From the NCBI RefSeq assembly GCF_965216415.1, contig NZ_CBDCFU010000002.1: 64,000 nt of DNA. One strand, 5' to 3'. The DNA comes from Marivita sp003149565 (lineage in GTDB: Bacteria; Pseudomonadota; Alphaproteobacteria; Rhodobacterales; Rhodobacteraceae). Each line of letters starts with the position of its first letter. Within the stretch, counting starts at the first letter, position 1. The notes beneath the pieces were generated by a model. That model had not been told where the DNA came from. It searched no databases and saw nothing but the letters and a program-made list of their open reading frames with translations. Shown here in pieces: positions 9,879-18,182 of the stretch. Made by a program: the position numbers and the translations under genes.

Positions 9879-10528
9879 TGAACATCCTGATCACCGGTGC
9901 CAACCGTGGCATCGGGGCAGCGCTGATGACGGCAGCTGCGGAACGCGGCGACACAGCCATAGGCACCACGCGCAGCGCCGGACATGACACTTTGCTGCGA
10001 CTGGATGTGCGCGATCCCCAAAGCTGTGCGGCCCTGGCGGAGCGTCTCGCGAACACGCAGATCGACTTGCTGGTCTGCAATGCGGGTGTGTATCTCGAAA
10101 AGGGCATGCCCGCAGACAACCTCACAGACACACGGCTTTGGGCCGACACCTTTGCCACCAACGTCACCGGCGTTTACCTGACCGCGATGGCCTTCTTGCC
10201 GCATCTCAAACGCAGCACAGCCCCCAAACTGGCGATCATCTCGTCACAAATGGGTTCAAGCACGCGGGCTAACGGCCAAAGCTATATCTACCGCGCGTCC
10301 AAGTCAGCGGCGCTGAATCTCGGGCGCAACCTCGCTGTCGATCTCAAACCGCATGGCATCCCTGTGGGCATCTACCACCCCGGCTGGGTCCGCACCGACA
10401 TGGGAACAGATGCCGCAGATGTTGGAACGGACGAATCTGCGCGCGGTCTTCTTGCACGCTTTGACGTGCTCTCACTTGACACCACAGGCTGTTTCGAAAT
10501 GTGGAATGGCGACCCGATGCCGTTTTGA
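9878..10528 (+). CDS. Short-chain dehydrogenase/reductase family protein
   Basis: A 216-residue classical-type SDR with a nucleotide-binding turn TGANRGIG (residues 6-13), the NAG motif CNAGV (about 68-72), a catalytic Ser in IISSQMGS, and YIYRASKSA, which supplies the catalytic Tyr and Lys (YxxxK). It presumably oxidises or reduces a small carbonyl/alcohol with NAD(P); the substrate is not evident. It is translationally coupled on both sides: TGATG with DUF1178, and TTGA with the following NTF2-like gene. Confidence 0.9.
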   Translation: MNILITGANRGIGAALMTAAAERGDTAIGTTRSAGHDTLLRLDVRDPQSCAALAERLANTQIDLLVCNAGVYLEKGMPADNLTDTRLWADTFATNVTGVYLTAMAFLPHLKRSTAPKLAIISSQMGSSTRANGQSYIYRASKSAALNLGRNLAVDLKPHGIPVGIYHPGWVRTDMGTDAADVGTDESARGLLARFDVLSLDTTGCFEMWNGDPMPF

Positions 10529-10974
10529 CGGTTTCAACTCCAGAGCATTTCCCAAAGGCGTTTGCAGATGCATGGCACAGCCGGGATGGCCACCGGATCG
10601 GCGCACTATTCGCCGAGGACGCCGATTTCGTGAACGTCACCGGGCTGTGGTGGCGCAACCGTGCCGCAATTTCCAAGGCCCATGACTACGCGCTCAAGTC
10701 GTTTTTCAAAGACACAACGCTCAAACCGGGCGTCACTTCGACCCGTCACCTTGGGACAAACCACGCAATTGTGCATTGCCGGTTCACATTGAAAGGCCAG
10801 ACCGCACCCGATGGCAGCATCGCAGGCGATCGACAAACTATTCTGATTTTCGTGCTTCAAAGAGCTGACGAGGGTTGGCTGGCCGTGGCTGCGCAGAACA
10901 CGGATGTTGTGCCGGGCAAGGAGACCCATTTGAACACCGGCGAACTGACATCTGTTGACTATCGGGACACGTAA
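10525..10974 (+). CDS. SnoaL/NTF2-like protein (SgcJ/EcaC type)
   Basis: About 149 residues with a SgcJ/EcaC-type NTF2 fold: FADAWHSRDGHRIGALFAEDADFVNVTG at the start (quoted in two parts: FADAWHSRDGHRIG then ALFAEDADFVNVTG), GLWWRNRAAI, and C-terminal strands ending VAAQNTDV. Such proteins bind or transform small hydrophobic molecules; no activity can be assigned. I prefer the TTG at 10525, which overlaps the SDR stop as TTGA and gives the start TVSTPEHFP expected of the family; a GTG at 10501 would add eight residues. The coupling implies a two-gene unit with the SDR. Confidence 0.75.
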   Translation: MTVSTPEHFPKAFADAWHSRDGHRIGALFAEDADFVNVTGLWWRNRAAISKAHDYALKSFFKDTTLKPGVTSTRHLGTNHAIVHCRFTLKGQTAPDGSIAGDRQTILIFVLQRADEGWLAVAAQNTDVVPGKETHLNTGELTSVDYRDT

Positions 10975-11055
10975 TTCAGCCGCGACACGGACCGCCCTTG
11001 CGCGCACAGGCCACGCGACGTAAAGCACCCGCTGAGTCTGACCCGGGAGGCCAAT

Positions 11056-12294
11056 ATGCCCGTTCTCGTGATGAAATTCGGCGGAACCTCTGTCGCAACG
11101 CTTGATCGGATCAAGCGCGCAGCCAAACGCGTTGGCCTAGAAGTGGCCAAAGGCTACGACGTCATCGTCATCGTTTCGGCCATGTCCGGGGAAACGAACA
11201 AGCTTGTGGGATATGTCGAAGAGACCTCACCGCTGTTCGACGCACGGGAATATGACGCCGTCGTGTCGTCTGGCGAAAACGTCACAGCCGGCCTGATGGC
11301 CCTGACGCTACAGGAAATGGACGTCCCGGCGCGCAGCTGGCAGGGCTGGCAGGTTCCGGTGCAAACCACCTCGGCGCACTCTGCGGCCCGAATCGAGGCC
11401 ATCCCGCCTGACAATATCATGCGCAAGTTCGGCGAAGGCATGCGCGTCGCCGTGGTCGCGGGCTTCCAGGGCATCAGCCCCGAGGGACGCATCACCACAC
11501 TGGGCCGGGGTGGATCTGACACCACTGCCGTCGCCTTTGCCGCCGCCTTCGGTGCAGAGCGTTGTGACATCTACACCGATGTCGACGGCGTCTACACCAC
11601 CGACCCGCGCATCTGCGACAAGGCTCGCAAGCTTGACCGCATCGCGTTTGAGGAAATGCTGGAATTGGCGTCATTGGGCGCAAAAGTGTTGCAAACCCGT
11701 TCGGTCGAACTCGCAATGCGGTATAAAGTGAAACTGCGCGTGCTGAGCAGTTTCGAGGAACAATCTGACGACGCAGGAACACTGGTCTGCGACGAGGAGG
11801 ACATCATGGAAAGCAATGTTGTAGCAGGCGTGGCCTATTCCCGCGACGAGGCCAAGATGACCCTCGTCTCCGTTGCAGACCGTCCCGGCATCGCTGCGGC
11901 GATCTTCACACCGCTCTCCGAGGCAGGTGTAAATGTCGACATGATCGTGCAGAACATCTCTGAAGAAGGTCGCACCGATATGACCTTCTCCTGCCCGACC
12001 AATCAGGTCCAACGCGCCGAAAAGGCGATGAAGGACGCCAAGGAGGCGGGCAAAATCAACTTCCACGACATCGTTGCGGATACAGACGTTGCCAAGGTCT
12101 CGGTTGTTGGCATCGGGATGCGCAGCCACACCGGCGTCGCGGCCAAGATGTTCGAAGTGCTTTCAAAAGAAGGCATCAACATAAAGATCATCACCACATC
12201 CGAGATCAAAATCTCGGTTCTGATCGACCGGAGATACATGGAACTGGCCGTGCAGGCGCTGCATGATGCATTCGAACTGGAAAAAGCGGCCTGA
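11056..12294 (+). CDS. lysC: Aspartate kinase
   Basis: Phosphorylates aspartate at the head of the Lys/Met/Thr/Ile pathway. It has 412 residues with the N-terminal VMKFGGTSVA, catalytic SSGENVTAGLMA, LGRGGSDTTAV and TDVDGVYTTDPR, followed by two ACT domains (about 265-400) for feedback control by end products. A Shine-Dalgarno GGGAGG precedes the ATG. A second GAGGAGG at 11794-11800, five bases before the in-frame ATG at 11806, would initiate a 162-residue beta subunit consisting only of the ACT domains, as known for alpha2beta2 aspartokinases; see findings. Confidence 0.96.
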   Translation: MPVLVMKFGGTSVATLDRIKRAAKRVGLEVAKGYDVIVIVSAMSGETNKLVGYVEETSPLFDAREYDAVVSSGENVTAGLMALTLQEMDVPARSWQGWQVPVQTTSAHSAARIEAIPPDNIMRKFGEGMRVAVVAGFQGISPEGRITTLGRGGSDTTAVAFAAAFGAERCDIYTDVDGVYTTDPRICDKARKLDRIAFEEMLELASLGAKVLQTRSVELAMRYKVKLRVLSSFEEQSDDAGTLVCDEEDIMESNVVAGVAYSRDEAKMTLVSVADRPGIAAAIFTPLSEAGVNVDMIVQNISEEGRTDMTFSCPTNQVQRAEKAMKDAKEAGKINFHDIVADTDVAKVSVVGIGMRSHTGVAAKMFEVLSKEGINIKIITTSEIKISVLIDRRYMELAVQALHDAFELEKAA

Positions 12295-12297
12295 TCG

Positions 12298-12567
12298 TCA
12301 GGTCGCGCTGTTGTCCGGATCAGCCAGGCAAAGATGAAAGGCCGCGCCCGCGACAGCGAAAAAGGCGCAGGCCACAATCACCGCTTCGGGGCCAAAACGT
12401 TCAAGCAACCACTCCATTGTGCGCCGAACATCGGCACCACGTTTCGACGCAGGCTCAAACGCGCCGTGCGTCAGAGCGCCCAGGATCGCAACCCCACCGA
12501 TGACGGTGTACGCAACGGCAAAGACATAATGAACAGGACTCCCCCTGCGCGGGATAAGAATGGTCAT
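12298..12567 (-). CDS. Small two-helix membrane protein
   Basis: An 89-residue protein of unknown function. Two hydrophobic helices are seen, at about residues 13-32 (YVFAVAYTVIGGVAILGALT) and 61-80, separated by a charged loop of about 30 residues containing RRTMEWLLERFG. It stops four bases from the lysC stop, convergent with it, and diverges from ptsP. No motif allows a function to be assigned. Confidence 0.65.
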   Translation of the reverse strand: MTILIPRRGSPVHYVFAVAYTVIGGVAILGALTHGAFEPASKRGADVRRTMEWLLERFGPEAVIVACAFFAVAGAAFHLCLADPDNSAT

Positions 12568-12794
12568 GGCGAGCGCCTCCTACAAGAAAACGCTTATGCA
12601 AAGCTTGGGCCACATCGAGGCAAAGATTGGGTTTTTGCACGATGGCACCTTGCCCAAATCAACCCAAAATTGATTAAATTACAATTAACTCACCTAAAGA
12701 CAAAGCAATTTCCATTTCCATCCCGTGATAGCTGTGGTCTAAATGCAGAGAACCAGCTTCGGTCAAAGCCGTAGAATACAAGGGACAAACACCA

Positions 12795-15035
12795 ATGCCC
12801 GACGGTCTTGAAAGCGAGAGCCGCAAGCTGCTTGGACGGCTGCGCGACACGATGGCCAATCAGGCAGCCGGACAGGAACGGCTGGATCAGATCACCCATT
12901 TGACAGCAGACTCAATGGGCACCGAAGTGTGCTCGATCTACCTGTTCCGCGACGACGAAACACTCGAACTCTGCGCGACTCAGGGCCTCAATCCGGAATC
13001 AGTGCACCAGACCCGCATGAAATTGGGCGAAGGCCTCGTCGGTCGCGTCGCCCGGACGGGCAAAGTGATCAACGCCGCAGATGCGCCCTCGGCGCGAGGC
13101 TTCCGGTACATGCCGGAAACCGGTGAAGAGTTATATTCCAGCTTCCTGGGTGTTCCGATCCAGCGGCTCGGCGAAAAGCTGGGCGTTCTGGTCGTCCAGT
13201 CGAAAGAGGCCCGCGAATTCAGCGCAGACGAAATCTACGCGCTCGAAGTTGTCGCGATGGTTCTCGCCGAGATGACCGAACTCGGTGCCTTTGTCGGAGA
13301 AGGTGCCGCTCTGCGCGCGCGCCACACGCAGCCTGTCTTGATCCGCGGCGTGACGGCGCAGGAAGGCACTGCCGAAGGTCACATATGGTTGCACGAACCG
13401 CGCGTCGTGGTCACCAATCTTGTCGCAGACGACCCGGACACCGAACGCACGCGCCTGACCGATGCTGTCGAACATCTGCGCATCAGCGTCGATCAATTGC
13501 TTGCCGGGGCCTCTGGCGACAGCGAGCAGGTGCAGGTGCTCGAAGCGTACCGCATGTTTGCCAATTCCAAGGGCTGGCTGCGCCGCATGGAGGAGAACAT
13601 CGACCGTGGCCTCAGCGCTGAAGCCGCCGTCGAGAAAGAGCAATCGGACGTGCGCGCCAGGATGCTGCAGGCGACCGATGCCTATCTGCGCGAACGCCTG
13701 CAGGACCTCGACGATCTGTCGAACCGCCTGCTGCGCATCCTTACGGGTCAAGGCCATGAAACCGGGGCGGAACTGCCGGAGAACCCGATCCTCGTTGCCC
13801 GCAATATCGGCCCGGGCGAACTGCTCGAATACGGCCGCCAATTGCGCGGAATCATTTTGGAAGAAGGCTCTGTCGGAAGCCACGCCGCCATCGTGGCCCG
13901 CGCACTCGCCATCCCGCTGGTGATCAACGCCAAACGCATCCAGAACGAGGCACTGAACGGCGATCATGTCATGGTCGACGGCGATCAGGGCGTTGTGCAC
14001 CTGCGTCCCGACGACACCGTTGTCAGCGCTTTCCGCGACAAGATGGCGATGCAGGCCAAGGCACAGGAACGCTACGCCTCGATCCGAGACAAAGCTGCGG
14101 TGACGCTTTGCGGCAAGACAATCCGGCTTGATATGAACGCCGGCCTGATGGCCGACCTGCCTTCGCTCGAGAACTCGGGGGCCGAAGGCGTGGGCCTTTT
14201 CCGCACCGAACTGCAGTTCCTTGTCCGCAGTCAGATGCCAAAGCGTACCGAACTGGCTGCGCTCTATGCCCGCGTTCTGGACGCCGCCAAGGGCAAACGG
14301 GTTGTGTTTCGCACACTTGATATCGGGTCCGACAAAGTCCTGCCTTACATGGCCGCCGAAGACGAACCCAACCCGGCGCTGGGATGGCGTGCGATCCGTG
14401 TCGGCCTCGACAAGCCGGGCGTTATGCGGATGCAATTGCAGGCGCTTTTGCGCGCTGCCAATGGCCGCCCGTTGTCGATTATGTTTCCCTTCATCGCGCA
14501 ATATGAGGAATACACCGCCGCCTGCGCCGAGGTGGACAAGGCCGTGGCCCGCGAAAAGAAACTTGGCCATGCGCTTCCCGAAAAACTTGAAATCGGCGCT
14601 ATGCTGGAAACCCCGTCCCTCGCCTTCGCGTGCAACAAATTCTACGAAGAGGTCGAGTTCCTCTCGATCGGCGGCAACGACCTCAAACAGTTCTTCTTTG
14701 CAGCAGACCGTGAGAACGAACGGGTTCGGCGGCGCTATGACACGCTGAACGTCAGCTTCCTGACCTTCCTCGAAGGCATTGTCGATCGCTGCAACACCAC
14801 CAATACCCGCCTCTCTTTCTGCGGCGAAGACGCCGGCCGCCCGGTTGAGGCTCTCTGCCTCGCCGCTATCGGGCTACAATCGCTCTCGATGCGCCCCGCG
14901 TCTGTCGGCCCGGTGAAACACCTGCTGCGCCGCTGCAACCTCGACGACGTGCGCAAGGTCATCCACGACGCGCGGGATGCCGGAGAACAGTCGGTGCGCC
15001 CGGCCGTGATGGAGTACCTGCGGACGTTGGCGTGA
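12795..15035 (+). CDS. ptsP: PTS-Ntr enzyme I (PEP-protein phosphotransferase)
   Basis: First enzyme of the nitrogen-related phosphotransfer chain: it autophosphorylates from PEP and passes the phosphate to NPr and then EIIA-Ntr, a regulatory rather than sugar-uptake route. The 746 residues comprise an N-terminal GAF sensor domain (about 10-165), an HPr-binding/N-terminal EI domain (about 180-330), the swivelling phosphohistidine domain with GSVGSHAAIVARALAIP (phospho-His363), and the PEP-binding barrel with IGGNDLKQFFFAADREN and a C-terminal FCGEDAGR. The GAF domain distinguishes it from sugar PTS enzyme I. Its partners are not in the window. Confidence 0.95.
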   Translation: MPDGLESESRKLLGRLRDTMANQAAGQERLDQITHLTADSMGTEVCSIYLFRDDETLELCATQGLNPESVHQTRMKLGEGLVGRVARTGKVINAADAPSARGFRYMPETGEELYSSFLGVPIQRLGEKLGVLVVQSKEAREFSADEIYALEVVAMVLAEMTELGAFVGEGAALRARHTQPVLIRGVTAQEGTAEGHIWLHEPRVVVTNLVADDPDTERTRLTDAVEHLRISVDQLLAGASGDSEQVQVLEAYRMFANSKGWLRRMEENIDRGLSAEAAVEKEQSDVRARMLQATDAYLRERLQDLDDLSNRLLRILTGQGHETGAELPENPILVARNIGPGELLEYGRQLRGIILEEGSVGSHAAIVARALAIPLVINAKRIQNEALNGDHVMVDGDQGVVHLRPDDTVVSAFRDKMAMQAKAQERYASIRDKAAVTLCGKTIRLDMNAGLMADLPSLENSGAEGVGLFRTELQFLVRSQMPKRTELAALYARVLDAAKGKRVVFRTLDIGSDKVLPYMAAEDEPNPALGWRAIRVGLDKPGVMRMQLQALLRAANGRPLSIMFPFIAQYEEYTAACAEVDKAVAREKKLGHALPEKLEIGAMLETPSLAFACNKFYEEVEFLSIGGNDLKQFFFAADRENERVRRRYDTLNVSFLTFLEGIVDRCNTTNTRLSFCGEDAGRPVEALCLAAIGLQSLSMRPASVGPVKHLLRRCNLDDVRKVIHDARDAGEQSVRPAVMEYLRTLA

Positions 15036-15379
15036 TCTGGCAATAGATAATTGCGAGCACGCACTCTACCGTGCAACGCATCATGGCGTAGGGTGCGTGG
15101 TTTCACGCACCACCCCCCTCCATAGTGTGCCTGACCTCGCGCCAGCGCCCACACCTCCGACAGCACGCACCAGCCCTTCTGGCTGACCAAAGCCCGGTTT
15201 TCCGGCCTGCGTGCTGTCGATGCCTGTGCGGGCGAACGGGTGCGCTGTGGTCCGGTGCCGGATCATGATTGGATCACGACGCCCCGTCCGCTCATGCCCC
15301 CAAACTTTTTCGGGAACACGCCAACATTGCGCTATTAACGTTAAGATAGAATGAACCGCACGGGCGATTTACGCGATTT
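15036..15379. other. Intergenic region with a stem-loop repeat
   Basis: About 340 bases without a gene between the convergent ptsP and EcsC genes. It holds a perfect eight-base stem GGTGCGTG/CACGCACC with a GTTT loop at 15092-15111, followed by a C-rich run; stem-loops of this kind recur in Rhodobacteraceae spacers. A TTAACGTTAA palindrome lies at 15337-15346 near the EcsC end. No RNA gene was recognised. Confidence 0.5.
15092..15111. repeat. GGTGCGTG stem-loop element
   Basis: Perfect inverted repeat with 8-bp arms and a 4-base loop, about 57 bases after the ptsP stop. There is no T-tract, so it is more like a dispersed palindromic element or RNA-end stabiliser than a canonical terminator. 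Confidence 0.5.
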
Positions 15380-16129
15380 TCAGATGGTTTTGACCGCAAG
15401 ACGCAGGTGCTCGACCAACTCGGATTCGCTCGTGCCACTTTCGCGCGCCAGCCGCCGCAGCCCGAAATGCACATGCGCCATTTCCTGATAATAGCTGGTA
15501 TACGCGTAATTCGTGGCGGCTCCTGCGGCCGCTCCAAGAACAGGCACGGTCTGTGCAGCAAGCTTCTGCCCAAGAACCGTCGCAAGGCGCGGCGCCACGG
15601 ATTTCATGATCCCATGCACCGCTGCACCAGTCAGGGTCACCCGCGTGCTGAGAAACGCCATATTCGCCCCGTCATCATCCGCAAGCGGACCCGCGCTTGC
15701 AAAGACCGTCAGGCAATCCGCAAGAACGTCTGGGTCATTTGGATCAAATCCATACTCTGCGGCCACGCCCTGAATGGCCCGCAATAGAACCGTCGTCGTC
15801 ACAGGAAGCTCGGCCAGCGCCGTTGGAAGACCGCCTGCGCCGCCCACCGCACCCATTGCTGTCGTCAGGGCCGTGTTGAGCCAGCCCTTTTGGTCCGGCA
15901 CAACCCCGCGAGATTGTTTCGCAGCCTGCATCGCCACCTTGAGAGCACGTTCCGTCGCGCCCTCAAGACCAACCTTTACCGGCTCCGGCAACCGCTCCAA
16001 AAGGTTCTCGGCCCGGCCTCCGATCATGTTAAGCACCTGCAACCCGACACCGCCTGCCGCTTTGTGGCGACGGGCGAGTTCGGTGATGGCTGTTTGTGTA
16101 TCAAGGGGCACGAGATCGGTTCCTGTCAT
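15380..16129 (-). CDS. EcsC family protein
   Basis: A 249-residue protein resembling the EcsC family, named after a gene of the Bacillus ecs ABC-transporter locus whose biochemical role is unresolved. The ATG at 16129 begins MTGTDLVPLDTQ. The centre is rich in Gly/Ala hydrophobic helices (for example GAVGGAGGLPTALAELPVTT and VPVLGAAAGAATNYAYTSYY, quoted separately) which suggests membrane association, while the C-terminal 30 residues are charged. It stands alone, 31 bases downstream of the GNAT gene in the same direction, so the two may be co-transcribed. Confidence 0.82.
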   Translation of the reverse strand: MTGTDLVPLDTQTAITELARRHKAAGGVGLQVLNMIGGRAENLLERLPEPVKVGLEGATERALKVAMQAAKQSRGVVPDQKGWLNTALTTAMGAVGGAGGLPTALAELPVTTTVLLRAIQGVAAEYGFDPNDPDVLADCLTVFASAGPLADDDGANMAFLSTRVTLTGAAVHGIMKSVAPRLATVLGQKLAAQTVPVLGAAAGAATNYAYTSYYQEMAHVHFGLRRLARESGTSESELVEHLRLAVKTI

Positions 16130-16160
16130 ACCGTACAAGTGGGGATGTTTGCCGTACGGT

Positions 16161-16646
16161 TCAAGCGTCGCGTTGAACCACCCCCTCGACGCCGTCCCAG
16201 GCGCCCGGGATGAGCTCAAGCCCGAGCACACGGTCCGGGTTCGTGGGTGGCGGCATCTCAACACCGTCGCGTTTCTCGAACCCAAACCGTCTGTAATAAG
16301 GCGCGTCGCCAACCAGCAAGACCCGCGCCCAGCCTTCCGAGTCGGCCTGCGCCAAGCTGTCCCGAATGAGCGCGCCGCCAAGGCCTTCGCCCTGCGCCGT
16401 CGGGTGCACCGCAACCGGCCCCAGCAGCAACACCCTGTGCTCTGCAATCCTCACCGGCCAATACCGGATCGCCCCGCCAAGAATACCCTGCTCGTCCCGC
16501 GCCACCCGGCTCAGGCTTGCCACTGGCGGGACTCCATCGCGCAGCCGGTAGGAGGACAGTGCCTCACGACCCGGTGCGAAACACAGGTCGTACAGGGCTT
16601 CGACCTCCCACCAATCCTCTTTGGTTTCCCGGCTCAGGGTGAACAT
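16161..16646 (-). CDS. GNAT family N-acetyltransferase
   Basis: A 161-residue acetyltransferase starting at ATG 16646 (MFTLSRETKED). The acetyl-CoA site is seen as GPVAVHPTAQGEGLGGALI, followed by VLLVGDAPYYRRFGFEKRD. This resembles the YhbS-type GNATs that have the YYxRFGF signature. Substrate unknown. An upstream ATG at 16784 would add 46 residues without GNAT character and would run into the divergent flavin reductase gene, so it is rejected as the start. Confidence 0.88.
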   Translation of the reverse strand: MFTLSRETKEDWWEVEALYDLCFAPGREALSSYRLRDGVPPVASLSRVARDEQGILGGAIRYWPVRIAEHRVLLLGPVAVHPTAQGEGLGGALIRDSLAQADSEGWARVLLVGDAPYYRRFGFEKRDGVEMPPPTNPDRVLGLELIPGAWDGVEGVVQRDA

Positions 16647-16745
16647 GACACCGCTCTTCTTTAACGCGCGGCACACCCCCGTGCATTCCGCTGCGAAACG
16701 GCCTATCACGCAGCAAAACAATCGGCAAACAGGGAGCTTGCCCTT

Positions 16746-17351
16746 ATGTTCTATCGCCCCGAAGACGGCCACGGTCTGCCGCACAACCCTTTCAACGCCA
16801 TCGTGACCCCCCGCCCCATCGGCTGGATCTCGACGCGTGGCAGCGATGGGCAGGACAATCTTGCGCCCTATTCATTCTTCAACGCAGTCGCTTATGTGCC
16901 ACCGCAGGTGATGTTCGCCTCTACGTCCGCCAAAGAAGATCGCGGCGACACCAAGGACAGCGTGGCGCAGATCCGCGACACCGGAGTCTTTGCGGTGAAC
17001 ATCGTCGAATACGCTATGCGCGACGTGATGAACCAGACCTCCGGCCCGTGGGACCGAGATGTGGACGAGTTCGCCCATGCGGGAATCGACAAAGCCGAGT
17101 GCGACACGATCAACTGCCCCCGCGTGGCGAACGCCCCTGCCACGTTGGAATGCAAGCTGACCCAGATCGTCAAACTGCCCGGCGAAGCCAATTTCGCTGT
17201 CTTCGGTGAAGTCACAGGCATTCACATGCGCGACGATTGCATCAAGAATGGCGAGTTCGACGTGCTCAGCTTCAACCCGCTGACGCGCATGGGCTACCGT
17301 GATTATTCGGTGATCCGCGAAAAGTTCAGCCTGAAGCGCCCCGGAGAATAG
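16746..17351 (+). CDS. Flavin reductase family protein
   Basis: A 201-residue FMN-binding split-barrel protein. It begins with the family pattern NPFNAIVTPRPIGWIST and has NLAPYSFFNAVAYVPPQVMF, the FMN-phosphate binding loop region of flavin reductase-like proteins. It probably reduces FMN or FAD with NAD(P)H or supplies reduced flavin to a partner enzyme not identified here. Divergent from the GNAT gene with 99 bases between starts; a GC palindrome follows its stop. Confidence 0.88.
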   Translation: MFYRPEDGHGLPHNPFNAIVTPRPIGWISTRGSDGQDNLAPYSFFNAVAYVPPQVMFASTSAKEDRGDTKDSVAQIRDTGVFAVNIVEYAMRDVMNQTSGPWDRDVDEFAHAGIDKAECDTINCPRVANAPATLECKLTQIVKLPGEANFAVFGEVTGIHMRDDCIKNGEFDVLSFNPLTRMGYRDYSVIREKFSLKRPGE

Positions 17352-17371
17352 GTCACGTCTTGCACCCCATT

Positions 17372-17387
17372 GTTTCGCGCGCGAAAC
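17372..17387. promoter_or_regulatory. Perfect 16-bp palindrome GTTTCGCGCGCGAAAC
   Basis: Lies between the flavin reductase stop and the first Lin0512 gene, inside a longer imperfect symmetry with CCCCATT and CATTGGGG flanks. It could be the stem of a terminator-like hairpin, although the loop would be tiny and no T-tract follows, or an operator for a dimeric regulator. Neither can be decided from this window. Confidence 0.45.
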
Positions 17388-17428
17388 ATTGGGGCCGATC
17401 CGGTCCTTTAACAAAAGGTTGATACGAT

Positions 17429-17779
17429 ATGGCCGTCAAACGTCTGCTGACCGAATTCGGCATGGGGTCCTCGCTCCGCCGACAGGATTACACCGAAGCC
17501 GCCGCGCGGGCTGTGCGCGATGCGCTCTGGCACAATTCCATCAACCTCGCCGAGCTTTACGGCAAAGACAAATCCGACATGCAGATCACCGTAGAAGTGG
17601 GTGTCCAGAACCCCGAAGAACTCGACACCGGCACCATCGCCGCGATCTTCCCCTATGGCCAAGTCACTGTAATTGCACGTAAAGGCGGCCTCGACGTGCC
17701 GCGCAGCGATGGCGGCAAGCCGACAGTGATCGCCAATGTCGCCATCTCGGTGGCACTCGATCTGGAGGGCGTGGCATGA
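17429..17779 (+). CDS. Lin0512 family protein, first copy
   Basis: A 116-residue protein of the uncharacterised Lin0512 family. Recognisable features are EFGMGSSLRRQDYTEAAARA near the N-terminus, the central basic/acidic strand MQITVEVGVQNPEEL, and the Gly-rich KGGLDVPRSDGG turn. It is clearly paralogous to the next gene (shared pattern MG...DYTxAAARAxxDAxxHxSI). Its stop overlaps the next ATG by four bases, so the pair is probably made together and may form a hetero-oligomer. Function unknown. Confidence 0.85.
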   Translation: MAVKRLLTEFGMGSSLRRQDYTEAAARAVRDALWHNSINLAELYGKDKSDMQITVEVGVQNPEELDTGTIAAIFPYGQVTVIARKGGLDVPRSDGGKPTVIANVAISVALDLEGVA

Positions 17780-18120
17780 GCGACCACCGCTTCATCATCG
17801 AAATGGGAATGGGCAACGACCAATACGGCATGGATTACACCAAGGCCGCCGCCCGCGCGATCGAAGACGCGATCCGCCATTCCTCGATCCCGCTTTTTGA
17901 CGCCACCGGTCTGCCGCACGACCAGATGCGGGTTCAGGTGACCGTGGGCGTGGCGGAACCCGACAAGGTGGATTGTGCCGAACTCGCAAAAGGCCTGCCC
18001 CGTGGTCGCGCCACGGTGACAGCTGTCGAAGGCGGGCTGAACGTCACCAACCCCGATAGTGGCGCCACGCTGGTGATCGCCACCGCCGCGGTCGAGGCCT
18101 TTTTGCGGCGACAGGGCTGA
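17776..18120 (+). CDS. Lin0512 family protein, second copy
   Basis: A 114-residue paralogue of the preceding protein: EMGMGNDQYGMDYTKAAARA, VQVTVGVAEPDKV, and EGGLNVTNPDSGA align with the first copy at the same positions. The ATGA overlap makes co-translation likely. It lies 62 bases upstream of mtnP on the same strand, so the pair may belong to the methylthioadenosine/adenine salvage operon; no catalytic residues are known for the family and I assign no activity. Confidence 0.85.
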   Translation: MSDHRFIIEMGMGNDQYGMDYTKAAARAIEDAIRHSSIPLFDATGLPHDQMRVQVTVGVAEPDKVDCAELAKGLPRGRATVTAVEGGLNVTNPDSGATLVIATAAVEAFLRRQG

Positions 18121-18182
18121 CCTTGCTTGATGCGCGGGGGCCCCGCTGCAACAGTGCGCCCGACGATGGTACGGAGGCAACG

